Below, in pieces: positions 26,616 through 35,460 of a stretch of 64,000 nt of DNA (positions are counted from its first letter, which is position 1; each line of letters opens with the position of its first letter). Position numbers and translations under genes: made by a program. Below the pieces are notes generated by a model. That model was not told the DNA's origin, did no database searches, and saw only the letters and a list, made by a program, of their open reading frames with translations. The DNA lies in NCBI RefSeq assembly GCF_021919345.1, contig NZ_CP089293.1, positions 2,604,001-2,668,000 of the forward strand. Direction: 5' to 3'. This DNA comes from Paenarthrobacter nicotinovorans. GTDB taxonomy: Bacteria > Actinomycetota > Actinomycetes > Actinomycetales > Micrococcaceae.

Positions 26616-27631
26616 AAGCCACGCCCCATGGCTGCGTCCGCGCTCGCTCCGGGGTTCACGAAATACGAGCGGCGGCCAAGGCCGGCACCGGACTTGGCTG
26701 CTTCCAGCATCTCGGGGGTGATCCGGGCGAGGCTGCCGGTGGGATACTGCGCTGCCACGTGGTCGACATGCTTCACGGAGAGGACTTCGGGTCCCAGGAA
26801 ACGGCGCGCCAGTATCTCAAACTGCGCAGCGTCCCCGGTGGCGATGAACTCGTGGCTCGGCGCACTCGACCCGGTGCGCTGGATACCGTGGGTGGCCAGG
26901 GCCCGGTAGACGTCCTTGGCGGTTTCTTCCGCACTGGAAACCAGCGTGACGTCCTCACCCATGACGAACGAGATGACCCCGGTCAGCAAGGGATAGTGCG
27001 TGCATCCGAGGACGACGGTGTCCACGCCGGCATCCTTGAGCGGGGCGAGATACTCGTTGGCGGCCGCCAGGAGCTCAGGTCCGGTGGTGACGCCAGCCTC
27101 CACGAAACTCACAAAAGCCGGGCAGGCCACGGAGGTGATGGTGAGGTCCGGAGCAGCGGCAAAGGTGTCCTCATATGCTCGTGAACCCACCGTGGCAGAT
27201 GTTCCGATGACGCCGATCTTTCCGGACCGGGTGGCTGAAACCGCACGGCGGACAGCCGGTTGAATCACTTCAATCACCGGGATGCCGTACCGGGCCGTGT
27301 ACCTTTCCCTCGCATCGCGAAGCACAGCCGCCGATGCCGAGTTGCAGGCAATGGTCAGGAGCTTCACTCCGGAGTCCACGAGTTCGTCCATCACGCCAAG
27401 GGCGTTGGCGCGGACCTCTGCAATCGGGAGCGGACCGTACGGTCCGTTGGCAGTATCGCCAACGTAGAGTATGGATTCGTTGGGCAGCTGGTCGATAATG
27501 GATCGTGCCACCGTCAATCCGCCCACGCCGGAATCAAAAATACCGATCGGGCGCGTTCCCACGATTTCCCCTGTGCTGACGGGGGCGCTACTGCCCGTAG
27601 CGCCGCTTTGTGAACCCGATGCTGAAGTCAT
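26612..27631 (-). CDS. murI: Glutamate racemase
   Basis: A 339-residue enzyme supplying D-glutamate for peptidoglycan. The catalytic cysteines are present in IACNSASA and [11 protein letters not shown]. The N-terminal [17 protein letters not shown] starts after about 27 extra residues from the ATG at 27631 (MTSASGS). Those residues are Ser/Thr/Gly-rich and low complexity, so the true start may be further in. The C-terminal 60 residues also exceed the usual length. Confidence 0.94.
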   Translation of the reverse strand: MTSASGSQSGATGSSAPVSTGEIVGTRPIGIFDSGVGGLTVARSIIDQLPNESILYVGDTANGPYGPLPIAEVRANALGVMDELVDSGVKLLTIACNSASAAVLRDARERYTARYGIPVIEVIQPAVRRAVSATRSGKIGVIGTSATVGSRAYEDTFAAAPDLTITSVACPAFVSFVEAGVTTGPELLAAANEYLAPLKDAGVDTVVLGCTHYPLLTGVISFVMGEDVTLVSSAEETAKDVYRALATHGIQRTGSSAPSHEFIATGDAAQFEILARRFLGPEVLSVKHVDHVAAQYPTGSLARITPEMLEAAKSGAGLGRRSYFVNPGASADAAMGRGL

Positions 27632-27734
27632 GATTATTCGAGAATAAGGCTTCCCGTGGAGTGCGGCCATCAGGTGTGTCCTCCGCCTCGTGTCTTATGT
27701 GTCACAAGGCGTGGGTGGCGCCAGGCCCCCGGGA

Positions 27735-28301
27735 TCAGGATTTTGCCTGCCTGGCAGAGATCATGGCCTGCACCAAGGACTCCTGCAGCCACGTAGTGAA
27801 GTTGTAGACCAGGGCCAAGTAGCTCTCCACATCTTCAGCCTGGCTCCAGTCCTGCATGGTGTGGATGTGCTCGGCGTCCGCTTCATCGCGGATGTCCAGA
27901 CGTTCGGCCAGAACAAGCCTGACGTCGTTGAGAGCCATTGACCACCGGGCAGCCTCCTCGGGCGTCAGGACCAGGTCTTCCTTGTCCAAACCCATGGCCG
28001 TTGCCCGCAGGGCGCCGATTTTGCTTTCCCGGACTGAGCGTTCGGTGAGTTGCCGGAACTCAAGCGAGCCGCCGTCGTCGTCCTTCATAACGTTGGGCAG
28101 GAGCCGCAGCAGGGCCCTGTCCGTTGGCTGCTTAACGTCCATGTCCAGGCCAATCAGGGCAGCCAGCGGGTCTTCGTTCTCCCGGACTTCCGGGTCCAGC
28201 ATGGAGATGACGTCGTCCAGCAATCCGCGGAGGAGATCACGTTCAGCCGGTTCAAGGAACCCGGTGATGCCTTTAAGACCGTATTTGAATGCCTTAGCCA
28301 C
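27735..28301 (-). CDS. DUF2017 family protein
   Basis: A 188-residue helical protein from the GTG at 28301 (MAKAFKYGLKG). DUF2017 genes sit directly after clpS in many actinobacteria. The start is uncertain: an ATG at 28331 (MKHPERA) would overlap clpS by 38 bases, while the GTG overlaps it by eight and matches the family N-terminus better. A role in ClpS-linked protein turnover is only suggested by position. Confidence 0.82.
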   Translation of the reverse strand: MAKAFKYGLKGITGFLEPAERDLLRGLLDDVISMLDPEVRENEDPLAALIGLDMDVKQPTDRALLRLLPNVMKDDDGGSLEFRQLTERSVRESKIGALRATAMGLDKEDLVLTPEEAARWSMALNDVRLVLAERLDIRDEADAEHIHTMQDWSQAEDVESYLALVYNFTTWLQESLVQAMISARQAKS

Positions 28302-28656
28302 GCTGGCGGCCGCCCTTTCCGGGTGTTTCATTGCCACTGGCAGCCTTCTCCACGGTGGCCCACAGGCCAAAACCGTGCATGGCCACCGCATGCTGCTCCA
28401 CTTGTTCCTTGCTTCCGAACGCAACGATGGAGCGGCCCTTCTTGTGGACCTCCATCATCAACTTGTGTGCTTTCGACTCGGAGTAGCCGAAGTAGCTCTG
28501 GAAAACATAGCTCACGTAGCTCATCAGGTTGACGGGATCGTTCCAGATCACCAGGTTCCAGGGGACATCAGGGGCTGTCAGGACATCAGTGGACGTTTGC
28601 TCTGCAGCTTCCGTCCGCTCATCGATGTCCGTGCCAAACGCAACGCTAGGGCTCAT
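28294..28656 (-). CDS. clpS: ClpS adaptor of ATP-dependent proteases
   Basis: A 120-residue adaptor that delivers N-degron substrates to ClpAP/ClpCP. The core WNLVIWNDPVNLMSYVSYVF and the segment HKLMMEVHKKGRSIVAFGS are typical. The Asn-Asp pair and the His in MMEVH are the residues used for N-degron and chaperone binding. A flexible N-terminal arm of about 30 residues precedes the core. The ATG at 28656 is six bases after a TAGAAT box. Confidence 0.94.
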   Translation of the reverse strand: MSPSVAFGTDIDERTEAAEQTSTDVLTAPDVPWNLVIWNDPVNLMSYVSYVFQSYFGYSESKAHKLMMEVHKKGRSIVAFGSKEQVEQHAVAMHGFGLWATVEKAASGNETPGKGGRQRG

Positions 28657-28693
28657 CTGTCCATTCTATGGCGGCTCGCACTAGAGTGAATTC
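28657..28693. promoter_or_regulatory. 37-base divergent promoter region of clpS and pncB
   Basis: On the minus strand TAGAAT (28668-28663) ends six bases before the clpS ATG. On the plus strand TAGAGT (28682-28687) ends six bases before the pncB GTG at 28694. Only 13 bases separate the two boxes, so the -35 area of each promoter overlaps the -10 of the other and both genes appear leaderless. Confidence 0.65.
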
Positions 28694-30022
28694 GTGAGTA
28701 GAGCCGCGTCGTGGGACCACCCCGCAACATCCTTGTACACAGACCACTACGAACTGACGATGCTGCAGGCCGCCCTGCACTCAGGTGCCGCGCATCGCCG
28801 TTCTGTGTTTGAAGCCTTCGCCCGACGGTTGCCGGATGGCCGCCGCTACGGTGTGGTGGGTGGCACGGGACGCTTGCTGGAAGGCATTGCGGACTTCAGG
28901 TTCGGCGATGCTGAACTCGCATTCCTGGAGCAGAACAAGGTAGTAAACAGGGAGACCCTGGATTACCTTGCCGACTACAAGTTCAGCGGCGACATCTGGG
29001 GATACGCCGAAGGGGATGCCTATTTCCCCAACTCCCCCATCCTCATCGTCGAATCGACTTTCGCCGAGGCCTGCATCCTTGAGACGTTCGTCCTTTCGGT
29101 CCTTAATCACGACAGCGCCATAGCCTCGGCCGCGTCACGGATGACCTCGGCGGCCGGAACCCGCCCCTGTATCGAGATGGGCTCCCGGCGCACACAGGAG
29201 GAATCGGCGACGGCGGCAGCACGCGCCGCTGTCATCGCCGGCTTCGCCAGTACCTCCAACCTTGAAGCCGGCCGGCGCTACGGCATCAAAACCGTCGGTA
29301 CCGCAGCCCACTCCTTCACGCTTCTTCATGACACCGAGCGCGAGGCCTTCGAAGCCCAGATTGCCACCTTCGGTCCGGGGACTTCCCTGCTGGTCGATAC
29401 CTACGACGTCGAAACTGCGGTTCGGACCGCCGTCGAGCTCGCCGGTGACAAACTCGGCGCAGTACGTCTGGACTCCGGCGACCTCGTTGCCCAGGCGCAA
29501 TGGGTCCGGCAACTGCTCGATGACCTCGGCAACGTCAACACGCGCATCGTGGTGACCTCGGACCTGGACGAGTTCGCCATCGCGGCGCTGCAATCTGCCC
29601 CGGTGGACTCCTATGGCGTGGGGACGTCGCTGGTCACCGGTTCAGGCGCTCCGACGGCGAGCATGGTCTACAAGCTGGTCAGCCGCACCAACGACGCCGG
29701 TGAGTTCATCTCCGTGGCCAAGGCTGCCAAGAACAAGGCAAGCGTCGGTGGCCGCAAGTACGCCCTCCGCAAGCTCAACGAGCGCGGAAGGGCCACCGCC
29801 GAAGTCGTGGGCATCGGCCACCGCCCGGAAGATGACGGCAACGACCGTCCGCTGCTTCATCAGTTCGTCAAGAACGGCGAGGTCCTGCCGGGATGGACCG
29901 GGCCGGAAGGTGTTGTCCGCGCCAAGGAGCGCCATGCGGCAACCATGGCCGAACTGCCACCCGTAGTGAACCGCCTGCAGCGTGGCGAAGCCGCCATTCC
30001 CACCATTTACGAGGAGAACTGA
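28694..30022 (+). CDS. pncB: Nicotinate phosphoribosyltransferase
   Basis: A 442-residue enzyme of the Preiss-Handler NAD salvage route that makes nicotinate mononucleotide. The N-terminal TDHYELTMLQAAL, FEAFARRLPDGRRY, the central GTAAHSFTLLH around the phosphorylated histidine and VRLDSGDL are all present. It starts with GTG in a leaderless arrangement, and its stop overlaps the pncA start by one base (TGATG). It is divergent from clpS, as in mycobacteria. Confidence 0.95.
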   Translation: MSRAASWDHPATSLYTDHYELTMLQAALHSGAAHRRSVFEAFARRLPDGRRYGVVGGTGRLLEGIADFRFGDAELAFLEQNKVVNRETLDYLADYKFSGDIWGYAEGDAYFPNSPILIVESTFAEACILETFVLSVLNHDSAIASAASRMTSAAGTRPCIEMGSRRTQEESATAAARAAVIAGFASTSNLEAGRRYGIKTVGTAAHSFTLLHDTEREAFEAQIATFGPGTSLLVDTYDVETAVRTAVELAGDKLGAVRLDSGDLVAQAQWVRQLLDDLGNVNTRIVVTSDLDEFAIAALQSAPVDSYGVGTSLVTGSGAPTASMVYKLVSRTNDAGEFISVAKAAKNKASVGGRKYALRKLNERGRATAEVVGIGHRPEDDGNDRPLLHQFVKNGEVLPGWTGPEGVVRAKERHAATMAELPPVVNRLQRGEAAIPTIYEEN

Positions 30023-30648
30023 TGTCCCGGGCCTTGATCATCGTTGATGTCCAGAACGACTTCTGTGAGGGTGGCACTTTGGCGGTCGAAGGCGGCGCGG
30101 ATGTCGCTGCCGCGATTACGGAGTATGTGGACGCCAACCAGCAGCACTTCGATCACATCGTTGCCACGCAGGACTGGCACATCGAACCGGGCGACCATTT
30201 CTCGGACGATCCCGACATGGTGGACTCGTGGCCGCCGCACTGCCGGGCCCGAAGCAAGGGCGCCGAGCTCCATGAGGACCTTGACCCTGAGTACATCCAG
30301 GCGTACTTCCGCAAAGGACAGTACACAGCCGCTTACTCGGGCTTCGAAGGCGTCCTGGCCCCGGAAGACGATGTTCCTACCGGGGACCTGAAGGCGGGAG
30401 CAGCGGTCGAGGAAGTACTCGACGAGGACGCGATCGGGCTCGATGACTGGCTCCAGAGCCATGACGTTGAAGACGTGGTGATTGTTGGCCTGGCTACCGA
30501 CTATTGCGTCAAAGCCACAGCTTTGGATGCTGTCCAGGCCGGATACAACACCACCGTGATCGCCGGCCTCACCGCGGGAATCGCCGGGGACCTCAGTGAC
30601 ACCTTCGACGAGATGGAAGCTGCCGGCGTCGACGTCGATCACAGTTGA
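30022..30648 (+). CDS. pncA: Nicotinamidase
   Basis: A 208-residue isochorismatase-fold amidase that converts nicotinamide to nicotinate for PncB. The catalytic residues are visible: Asp9 in DVQNDFCEGG, Lys in FRKGQYT near residue 98, and Cys in GLATDYCVKATALDA near 160. The metal-site segment DWHIEPGDHF is present. GAGGAG lies upstream of the ATG, inside the pncB end. The cluster makes a complete two-step salvage unit. Confidence 0.95.
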   Translation: MSRALIIVDVQNDFCEGGTLAVEGGADVAAAITEYVDANQQHFDHIVATQDWHIEPGDHFSDDPDMVDSWPPHCRARSKGAELHEDLDPEYIQAYFRKGQYTAAYSGFEGVLAPEDDVPTGDLKAGAAVEEVLDEDAIGLDDWLQSHDVEDVVIVGLATDYCVKATALDAVQAGYNTTVIAGLTAGIAGDLSDTFDEMEAAGVDVDHS

Positions 30649-30649
30649 C

Positions 30650-30691
30650 CCATCGCATCTGAACCATCGCATCTGAACCATCGCATCTGAC
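30650..30691. repeat. Three tandem 14-base repeats
   Basis: CCATCGCATCTGAA occurs three times in a row (30650-30663, 30664-30677, 30678-30691), with only the last base differing in the third copy. The array starts two bases after the pncA stop codon and precedes the terminator. Confidence 0.95.
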
Positions 30692-30721
30692 CAGGGCACC
30701 GTTCCCTGAAGTCACGCGGAG

Positions 30722-30762
30722 ATGACGAAAGGGCGCCGCTGGTAGCGGCGCCCTTTCGTCAT
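30722..30762. terminator. Bidirectional intrinsic terminator
   Basis: A perfect 19-base inverted repeat (30722-30740 and 30744-30762) has only a 3-base loop. The arm outer ends ATGACGAAAGGG and their complement give CUUUC-type tails on either strand. It separates the convergent pncA and helicase genes. Confidence 0.9.
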
Positions 30763-30778
30763 GTGGGCTTGTTACTGG

Positions 30779-32554
30779 TTACTTCCGGCCGATGAACCAG
30801 TCCTGAAGCTTCCGAAGCCGTGCCTGCAGTTGCTCCTCGTTGGCCTGGGCAACAGCCGGACCGCCGCAAACCTCGCGCAGCTTGGTGTGGACCACCCCGT
30901 GCGGCGTCCCTGTCCGGGCAGCCCACGCGGCAACGTTCTTGGCCAGCTCATTGCGCAGGTCCATGAGCATCCGGTGGTCCGGAATCGCCGGCGAAGCCGC
31001 AGCAGCCAGTGGCGACTGCCGCTTCTTGCGCGACTGCTGCTCGTGCTGGCGCTGCCGGAGCAACGTTCCCACCTGCTCGGCATCAAGGAGTCCTGGGATG
31101 CCGAGGAAGTCCAGTTCCTCGTCGGAGCCGATGTCCGCCCCGGTACCGAACTCGCCACCATCGAACAGGACACGGTCGAAGGACGCTTGGGAGTCCAACG
31201 CCTCAAATTTGCCCTTGGTGAGCTCGTCGGAAGCTTTGTCTTCGCGGTTGGCCTCGGCCATCAGGTTTTCTTCGGGACTGAAAAGTCCGTCCTCGTCCTT
31301 TTCAGGGCGGTCCAGCGCATGGTCGCGCTCGGCCTCCATGGTGTTGGCGAGAATCATCAAGGGCGGTACCGACGGCAGGAAGACCGACGCCGTTTCGCCC
31401 CTTTTGCGCGCACGGACAAAACGTCCGACAGCCTGGGCAAAGAACAAGGGGGTCGAGGTAGAGGTGGCGTAGACGCCCACGGAGAGGCGGGGTACGTCAA
31501 CACCTTCGGACACCATGCGCACGGCGACCATCCAGCGCTTGTCCCCTGCGGAGAACTCCTCGATCTTGCTCGATGCCTTGGAGTCGTCCGAGAGAATCAC
31601 TGTGGGCGATTGGCCGGTGATTTTCTTCAACTGGCCGGCGTAGGCGCGGGCGTCATCGTGGTCCGTGGCTATCACCAGGCCACCGGCGTCAGGCACTGTT
31701 CGACGGACTTCGCTGAGGCGCTTGTCCGCAGCTGCCAGGACGGCGGGAATCCATTCCCCGGTGGGATTCAGAGCTGTGCGCCAAGCCTGTGAGGTGATGT
31801 CCTTGGTGACTGCTGCCTCGCCCAAGGAAGCCGCCATTTCGTCCCCGGCACTGGTTCGCCACCGCATCTGGCCGGAGTAGGCCATGAACAGGACGGGGCG
31901 CACGACGTGGTCCCGCAGTGCGTTGCCATAGCCGTACGTGTAATCGGCCTTGGATCTGCGGATCCCGTCCCGGTCCTCGGCGTAATCGACGAAAGGAATG
32001 GGTGAGGTGTCGGAACGGAAAGGCGTACCCGTCAAGGACAGACGCCGGGCGGCGGGATCGAAAGCCTCACGGAGGCCATCGCCCCACGACAGGGCTTCAC
32101 CACCGTGGTGGATCTCATCAAGGATCACCAGGGTGCGTGCGGCTTCAGTCTTGGCACGGTGCAGCATTGGTTTGCTGGCCACCTGTGCGTAAGTGACGGC
32201 AACGCCCACGAACCCCCTGCCGTGCTGGCCGTCGGAGTTCTTGAAGTTGGGATCGATGGCGATACCCACCTTGGCGGCAGCATCGGCCCACTGCCTCTTG
32301 AGGTGGTCCGTTGGCGCCACGATGGTGATGCGGTTAACCACGCCGCTGTCCAGCAGCGTGGTCGCAATCCGCAGGGCGAAGGTGGTCTTACCTGCACCGG
32401 GCGTCGCCACGGCGAGGAAGTCCTTCGGGTTGCGGGTCATATACAGGTCAAGTGCCTCCTGCTGCCAGGCGCGCAGCTTGGGAGCCGTTCCCCAAGCTGC
32501 GCGCTCCGGATACGCGGGAGGCAGTGAAGGACCACCGAAAAGTGTTTCTGTCAT
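30779..32554 (-). CDS. SF2 DEAD/DEAH-box helicase
   Basis: A 591-residue superfamily 2 helicase of the XPB/UvrB-like type. Motif I is ATPGAGKTTFA near residue 50, motif II is DEIH near 150, and motif III is SLTGTPFRSD. The second RecA domain carries VRMVSEGVDVPRLSVGVYATSTSTPLF-type motif V and QAVGRFVRARKRG motif VI (split here to two segments). The region after about 420 is charged and probably disordered. GGGAG lies five bases before the ATG. It follows a DUF3039 gene at 112 bases. Confidence 0.9.
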   Translation of the reverse strand: MTETLFGGPSLPPAYPERAAWGTAPKLRAWQQEALDLYMTRNPKDFLAVATPGAGKTTFALRIATTLLDSGVVNRITIVAPTDHLKRQWADAAAKVGIAIDPNFKNSDGQHGRGFVGVAVTYAQVASKPMLHRAKTEAARTLVILDEIHHGGEALSWGDGLREAFDPAARRLSLTGTPFRSDTSPIPFVDYAEDRDGIRRSKADYTYGYGNALRDHVVRPVLFMAYSGQMRWRTSAGDEMAASLGEAAVTKDITSQAWRTALNPTGEWIPAVLAAADKRLSEVRRTVPDAGGLVIATDHDDARAYAGQLKKITGQSPTVILSDDSKASSKIEEFSAGDKRWMVAVRMVSEGVDVPRLSVGVYATSTSTPLFFAQAVGRFVRARKRGETASVFLPSVPPLMILANTMEAERDHALDRPEKDEDGLFSPEENLMAEANREDKASDELTKGKFEALDSQASFDRVLFDGGEFGTGADIGSDEELDFLGIPGLLDAEQVGTLLRQRQHEQQSRKKRQSPLAAAASPAIPDHRMLMDLRNELAKNVAAWAARTGTPHGVVHTKLREVCGGPAVAQANEEQLQARLRKLQDWFIGRK

Positions 32555-32666
32555 GCTGACTCCCCCGGCCTCACGGCAGTTGCGGTTGCCTCAGGCTTTT
32601 CGGGCACGCAAAAGCGGACCGGAAAGCGGTGACGTTCAGAAGGGGACTGTGTTTTCTTCCCACCCA

Positions 32667-32996
32667 CTACTTGGAGTTGCCCGGGCCGCCGTTGTTTCCA
32701 CCGTCATTGCCGGGACGGAGGCCTTCGTAAATCTCCTTGCACTCCGGGCAGACCGGGAACTTCTGCGGATCGCGGCCCGGCGTCCAGACTTTGCCGCACA
32801 AGGCAATCACGGGCTCGCCGGTCAGGGCCGACTCCATGATCTTTTCCTTGCGGACGTAGTGGGAGAACCGCTCGCGGTCGCCGGGCTCCACTTCCTGGCG
32901 TGTTTCTTCACGCTCAATGGTGGAAGTGGACGTTCCGGCTCCGGAAAGCTCGCGCATGGGGTCGTTTTCGAATGGATCCGGAGGAAGCGTAGTCAT
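32667..32996 (-). CDS. DUF3039 zinc-binding protein
   Basis: A 109-residue acidic protein. The C-terminal half carries VIALCGKVW and FPVCPECKEIYEGL, three cysteines of a likely zinc site typical of DUF3039 proteins. The ATG at 32996 (MTTLPPDP) fits a TAAGAT box seven bases upstream; the frame is open nine bases and more further up (MFGM). It sits between nagB and the helicase gene on the same strand. Function is unknown. Confidence 0.82.
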   Translation of the reverse strand: MTTLPPDPFENDPMRELSGAGTSTSTIEREETRQEVEPGDRERFSHYVRKEKIMESALTGEPVIALCGKVWTPGRDPQKFPVCPECKEIYEGLRPGNDGGNNGGPGNSK

Positions 32997-33009
32997 GCCA
33001 AACATCTTA
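32997..33009 (-). promoter_or_regulatory. Leaderless -10 element of the DUF3039 gene
   Basis: On the minus strand TAAGAT (33009-33004) is followed by seven bases and the ATG at 32996. It lies just after the nagB stop, so any -35 is inside nagB. Confidence 0.5.
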
Positions 33010-33013
33010 CCGT

Positions 33014-33796
33014 CTACAGGCCCTGCCACTCCGGCTTGTTGTCGTAGGTGTGCCGGTAGTAATCAGCCAGTTTCAGTGATGAAGCTGCCGCTTCATCCAC
33101 CAGGATGGTGGCGTGGGGATGCATCTGCAGGATCGATGCCGCGCAAATCGCAGCCACCGGGCCTTCCACGAAATCCCGGACCGCCTGGGCTTTTTGGGCG
33201 CCCGTGGCCACCAGGACCACATGCTTGGCGTCCATAATGGTCCCCAGCCCCTGGGTCACCACGTGGTGCGGGACGTCGTCGATGCTGTCGAAGAAGCGGG
33301 CGTTGTCTTTGCGCGTCTGCTCAATCAGGGTTTTGATCCGTGTCCTCGAGGCAAGGGATGAGCCAGGCTCATTGAACCCGATATGCCCGTCAGTGCCCAC
33401 GCCCAGGATCTGGAGATCCACGCCTCCGACGGCCTTAATGGCGTCCTCGTAGTCCTGGCATGCTGCTTCAAGGTCTTCGGCGGCACCATCGGGGCCGTGG
33501 ACGTTCTCCGGTTTGATGTTCACCCTGTTGGTAAATTCACGCCGGATTACCTCCCGGTAAGACTCAGGATGTCCGGCCTCAAGGCCAACATATTCGTCCA
33601 GGGCGAAGCCGTGGGCCTGGCTGAAGTCCAGGCCCCCGGCTTCGTAGCGGCTGGCCAATTCGTCATAGATGGGCAAAGGAGATGATCCCGTGGCAAGCCC
33701 CAGCACGGCATTCGGCTTTCGCCGCACCAATGCCTCGATGGCATCGGCAGCAAGCGCACCGATCTGCTTGGTGCCCGGGAGAATGACAACTTCCAT
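33014..33796 (-). CDS. nagB: Glucosamine-6-phosphate deaminase
   Basis: A 260-residue enzyme that turns glucosamine 6-phosphate into fructose 6-phosphate and ammonia. Typical motifs are LGLATGSSPLPIYD, the catalytic-base region FALDEYVGL, ILGVGTDGHIGFNEPGS and the HATILVDEAAASSL end. The ATG at 33796 (MEVVILPG) lies eight bases after AAAGG; the ATG at 33802 is only two bases from it and is less likely. The partner nagA lies about 10 kb away, so the pathway is split. Confidence 0.95.
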   Translation of the reverse strand: MEVVILPGTKQIGALAADAIEALVRRKPNAVLGLATGSSPLPIYDELASRYEAGGLDFSQAHGFALDEYVGLEAGHPESYREVIRREFTNRVNIKPENVHGPDGAAEDLEAACQDYEDAIKAVGGVDLQILGVGTDGHIGFNEPGSSLASRTRIKTLIEQTRKDNARFFDSIDDVPHHVVTQGLGTIMDAKHVVLVATGAQKAQAVRDFVEGPVAAICAASILQMHPHATILVDEAAASSLKLADYYRHTYDNKPEWQGL

Positions 33797-33888
33797 CGTC
33801 ATGGCCTTTCTTTCTGAGGATCATCTTCTGTCACAGAGGTTATCCCATGTCCCATCTATAGGCCACGGCAATCACGGTTATTACGGAA

Positions 33889-35460
33889 TCAGCGGTTAAC
33901 GCTGAGCTCGGCAAACATCTCCGGTCCGCGCGCGTCGAGCCACTTCCCCCCGAGGCGAACGCCCACCACGAAAAGAGCCAGGCCCAGCAAAGGACCAACC
34001 GCGAGATTGATCCAACCTGCTTCAGGACCGCCGCTGAAGGCCTGGACGGCCACCAAAGCGAGTTCCGGAATGAGGAGCAGAGCCAGGACTGCCATCCCGG
34101 CTCCCTGGACAAGCAATGTCTGGGCAACGTTTCCCGGAGGCTTCTTGAAGGGGCTGTCGCCAGGCAAGGGTACGGCAATGTTATACCGGGCCGAGATCAC
34201 CGAGGAGAGTCCCAGCCCCGTGAGCAGCGTTCCGAGCGACAATCCCAAAAGGTTGGGCAGCCACTGCCAGTCCCCGGTGAGGAACAACGGTCCCACGGTA
34301 AAGACCAGCACCACGGGAAGTGAGATGACCAGGCATGCCAAGGCGCGGCCCAACCGGTCATCGATTCCCCGGACACCCGCGGCCAGGTGCAACGCGAAAG
34401 CGGTGTTGTCGTAGGAAACATCTGCACAGATGGACCAGGCCATGGTAAAAGCCGTCAACGGTCCAAGAATCATGAACAACCCGTAGCTGCCGCTCTGCGA
34501 ACTGCCGAAGAAGAAAAGGACGGGGAACAGCGGAACGATGACCAACGATGCCGCATACCTCGGATCCTTCATCCAATAGACCAAGGCACGCGCCATAACC
34601 GCACCCGTAGGAGTGCCGGGAAGCGTGCCGAAGAGACCAAGCTTCCCGCCCTTCCGGGCTGAGCCTCCCGAGTAGGTGGGAGTCACCAGCGCGCGCCGAA
34701 GAAGCAAGTGCCAGCACAGCAGCAGTGCGCCGATGGTGGCCAACGCAATCAAAACCTTCAGTCCGGCGGCTGCCCACTCCCCTGCTTCGAGGTCCCCGCC
34801 GAGCGACCACGCTGCACCGAGGGGTGTCCACGACAGGGTACGGGCGAGCCCGGGAAGGTAATCCGAAGTGTTGCGGACACCCTCCACGATTCCCATCATG
34901 ATGGGTCCCAGCAGGACCAGGGGGATGAAAACGATGATGCTGCTGATGTCCTTGAACCGCCGTGAGGCCGAAAGGCCGGCGGTAGCCGTAGTCACCACCT
35001 TTGACAACACGATGCAGGTCAGCGCTCCCAGGACGGCACCCAGCAAGGCGCCCACCACAGACGGAGCGCTCCGCCACCAGGTCCCTACCGTTCCCAGGGC
35101 CGCAATCAACGTTGCCAGGCCGGGGATGCCAATGAATCCAGCAAGAGCCAAACCGGTCAGGAGCTGCCGGGACGGGATCGCGAACGTGGTGAAACGTGCG
35201 GGATCCAGTGTCATGTCGGCTGCGGACGCTACCAGAGGGATGATCGCCCAGCCCAGGACAGTGGCCACTCCACCCAATACCACCACGGTGTGGGCGATCT
35301 CCGGATCGGCCCACCGCAGCGCTATAAGGCCTCCAACAAGGAGGACCAGCATTCCCAAGGCGTAGAGCAATCCCAACGCCATACCGACCAACTGCCATGG
35401 GCTCCGCTTGAACCCGTTAAGAAGCAGGCGCCACTTCAGGCTTAGAAGGTGCGCAACCAT
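33889..35460 (-). CDS. ABC exporter permease, large type
   Basis: A 523-residue membrane protein with about twelve hydrophobic segments, organised as two halves (ABC-2-like exporter subunit). The N-terminus VAHLLSLKWRLLLNGFKRSP is typical of such permeases in actinobacteria. It overlaps the ATPase gene by 19 bases, so the pair is co-translated. Substrate unknown. Confidence 0.82.
   Translation of the reverse strand: MVAHLLSLKWRLLLNGFKRSPWQLVGMALGLLYALGMLVLLVGGLIALRWADPEIAHTVVVLGGVATVLGWAIIPLVASAADMTLDPARFTTFAIPSRQLLTGLALAGFIGIPGLATLIAALGTVGTWWRSAPSVVGALLGAVLGALTCIVLSKVVTTATAGLSASRRFKDISSIIVFIPLVLLGPIMMGIVEGVRNTSDYLPGLARTLSWTPLGAAWSLGGDLEAGEWAAAGLKVLIALATIGALLLCWHLLLRRALVTPTYSGGSARKGGKLGLFGTLPGTPTGAVMARALVYWMKDPRYAASLVIVPLFPVLFFFGSSQSGSYGLFMILGPLTAFTMAWSICADVSYDNTAFALHLAAGVRGIDDRLGRALACLVISLPVVLVFTVGPLFLTGDWQWLPNLLGLSLGTLLTGLGLSSVISARYNIAVPLPGDSPFKKPPGNVAQTLLVQGAGMAVLALLLIPELALVAVQAFSGGPEAGWINLAVGPLLGLALFVVGVRLGGKWLDARGPEMFAELSVNR

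Noticed and set aside
25017..26909. A 630-codon plus-strand frame opposite rph, MBL and murI
   Set aside because: Three well-supported genes with catalytic motifs occupy the other strand, so this is a codon-bias shadow.
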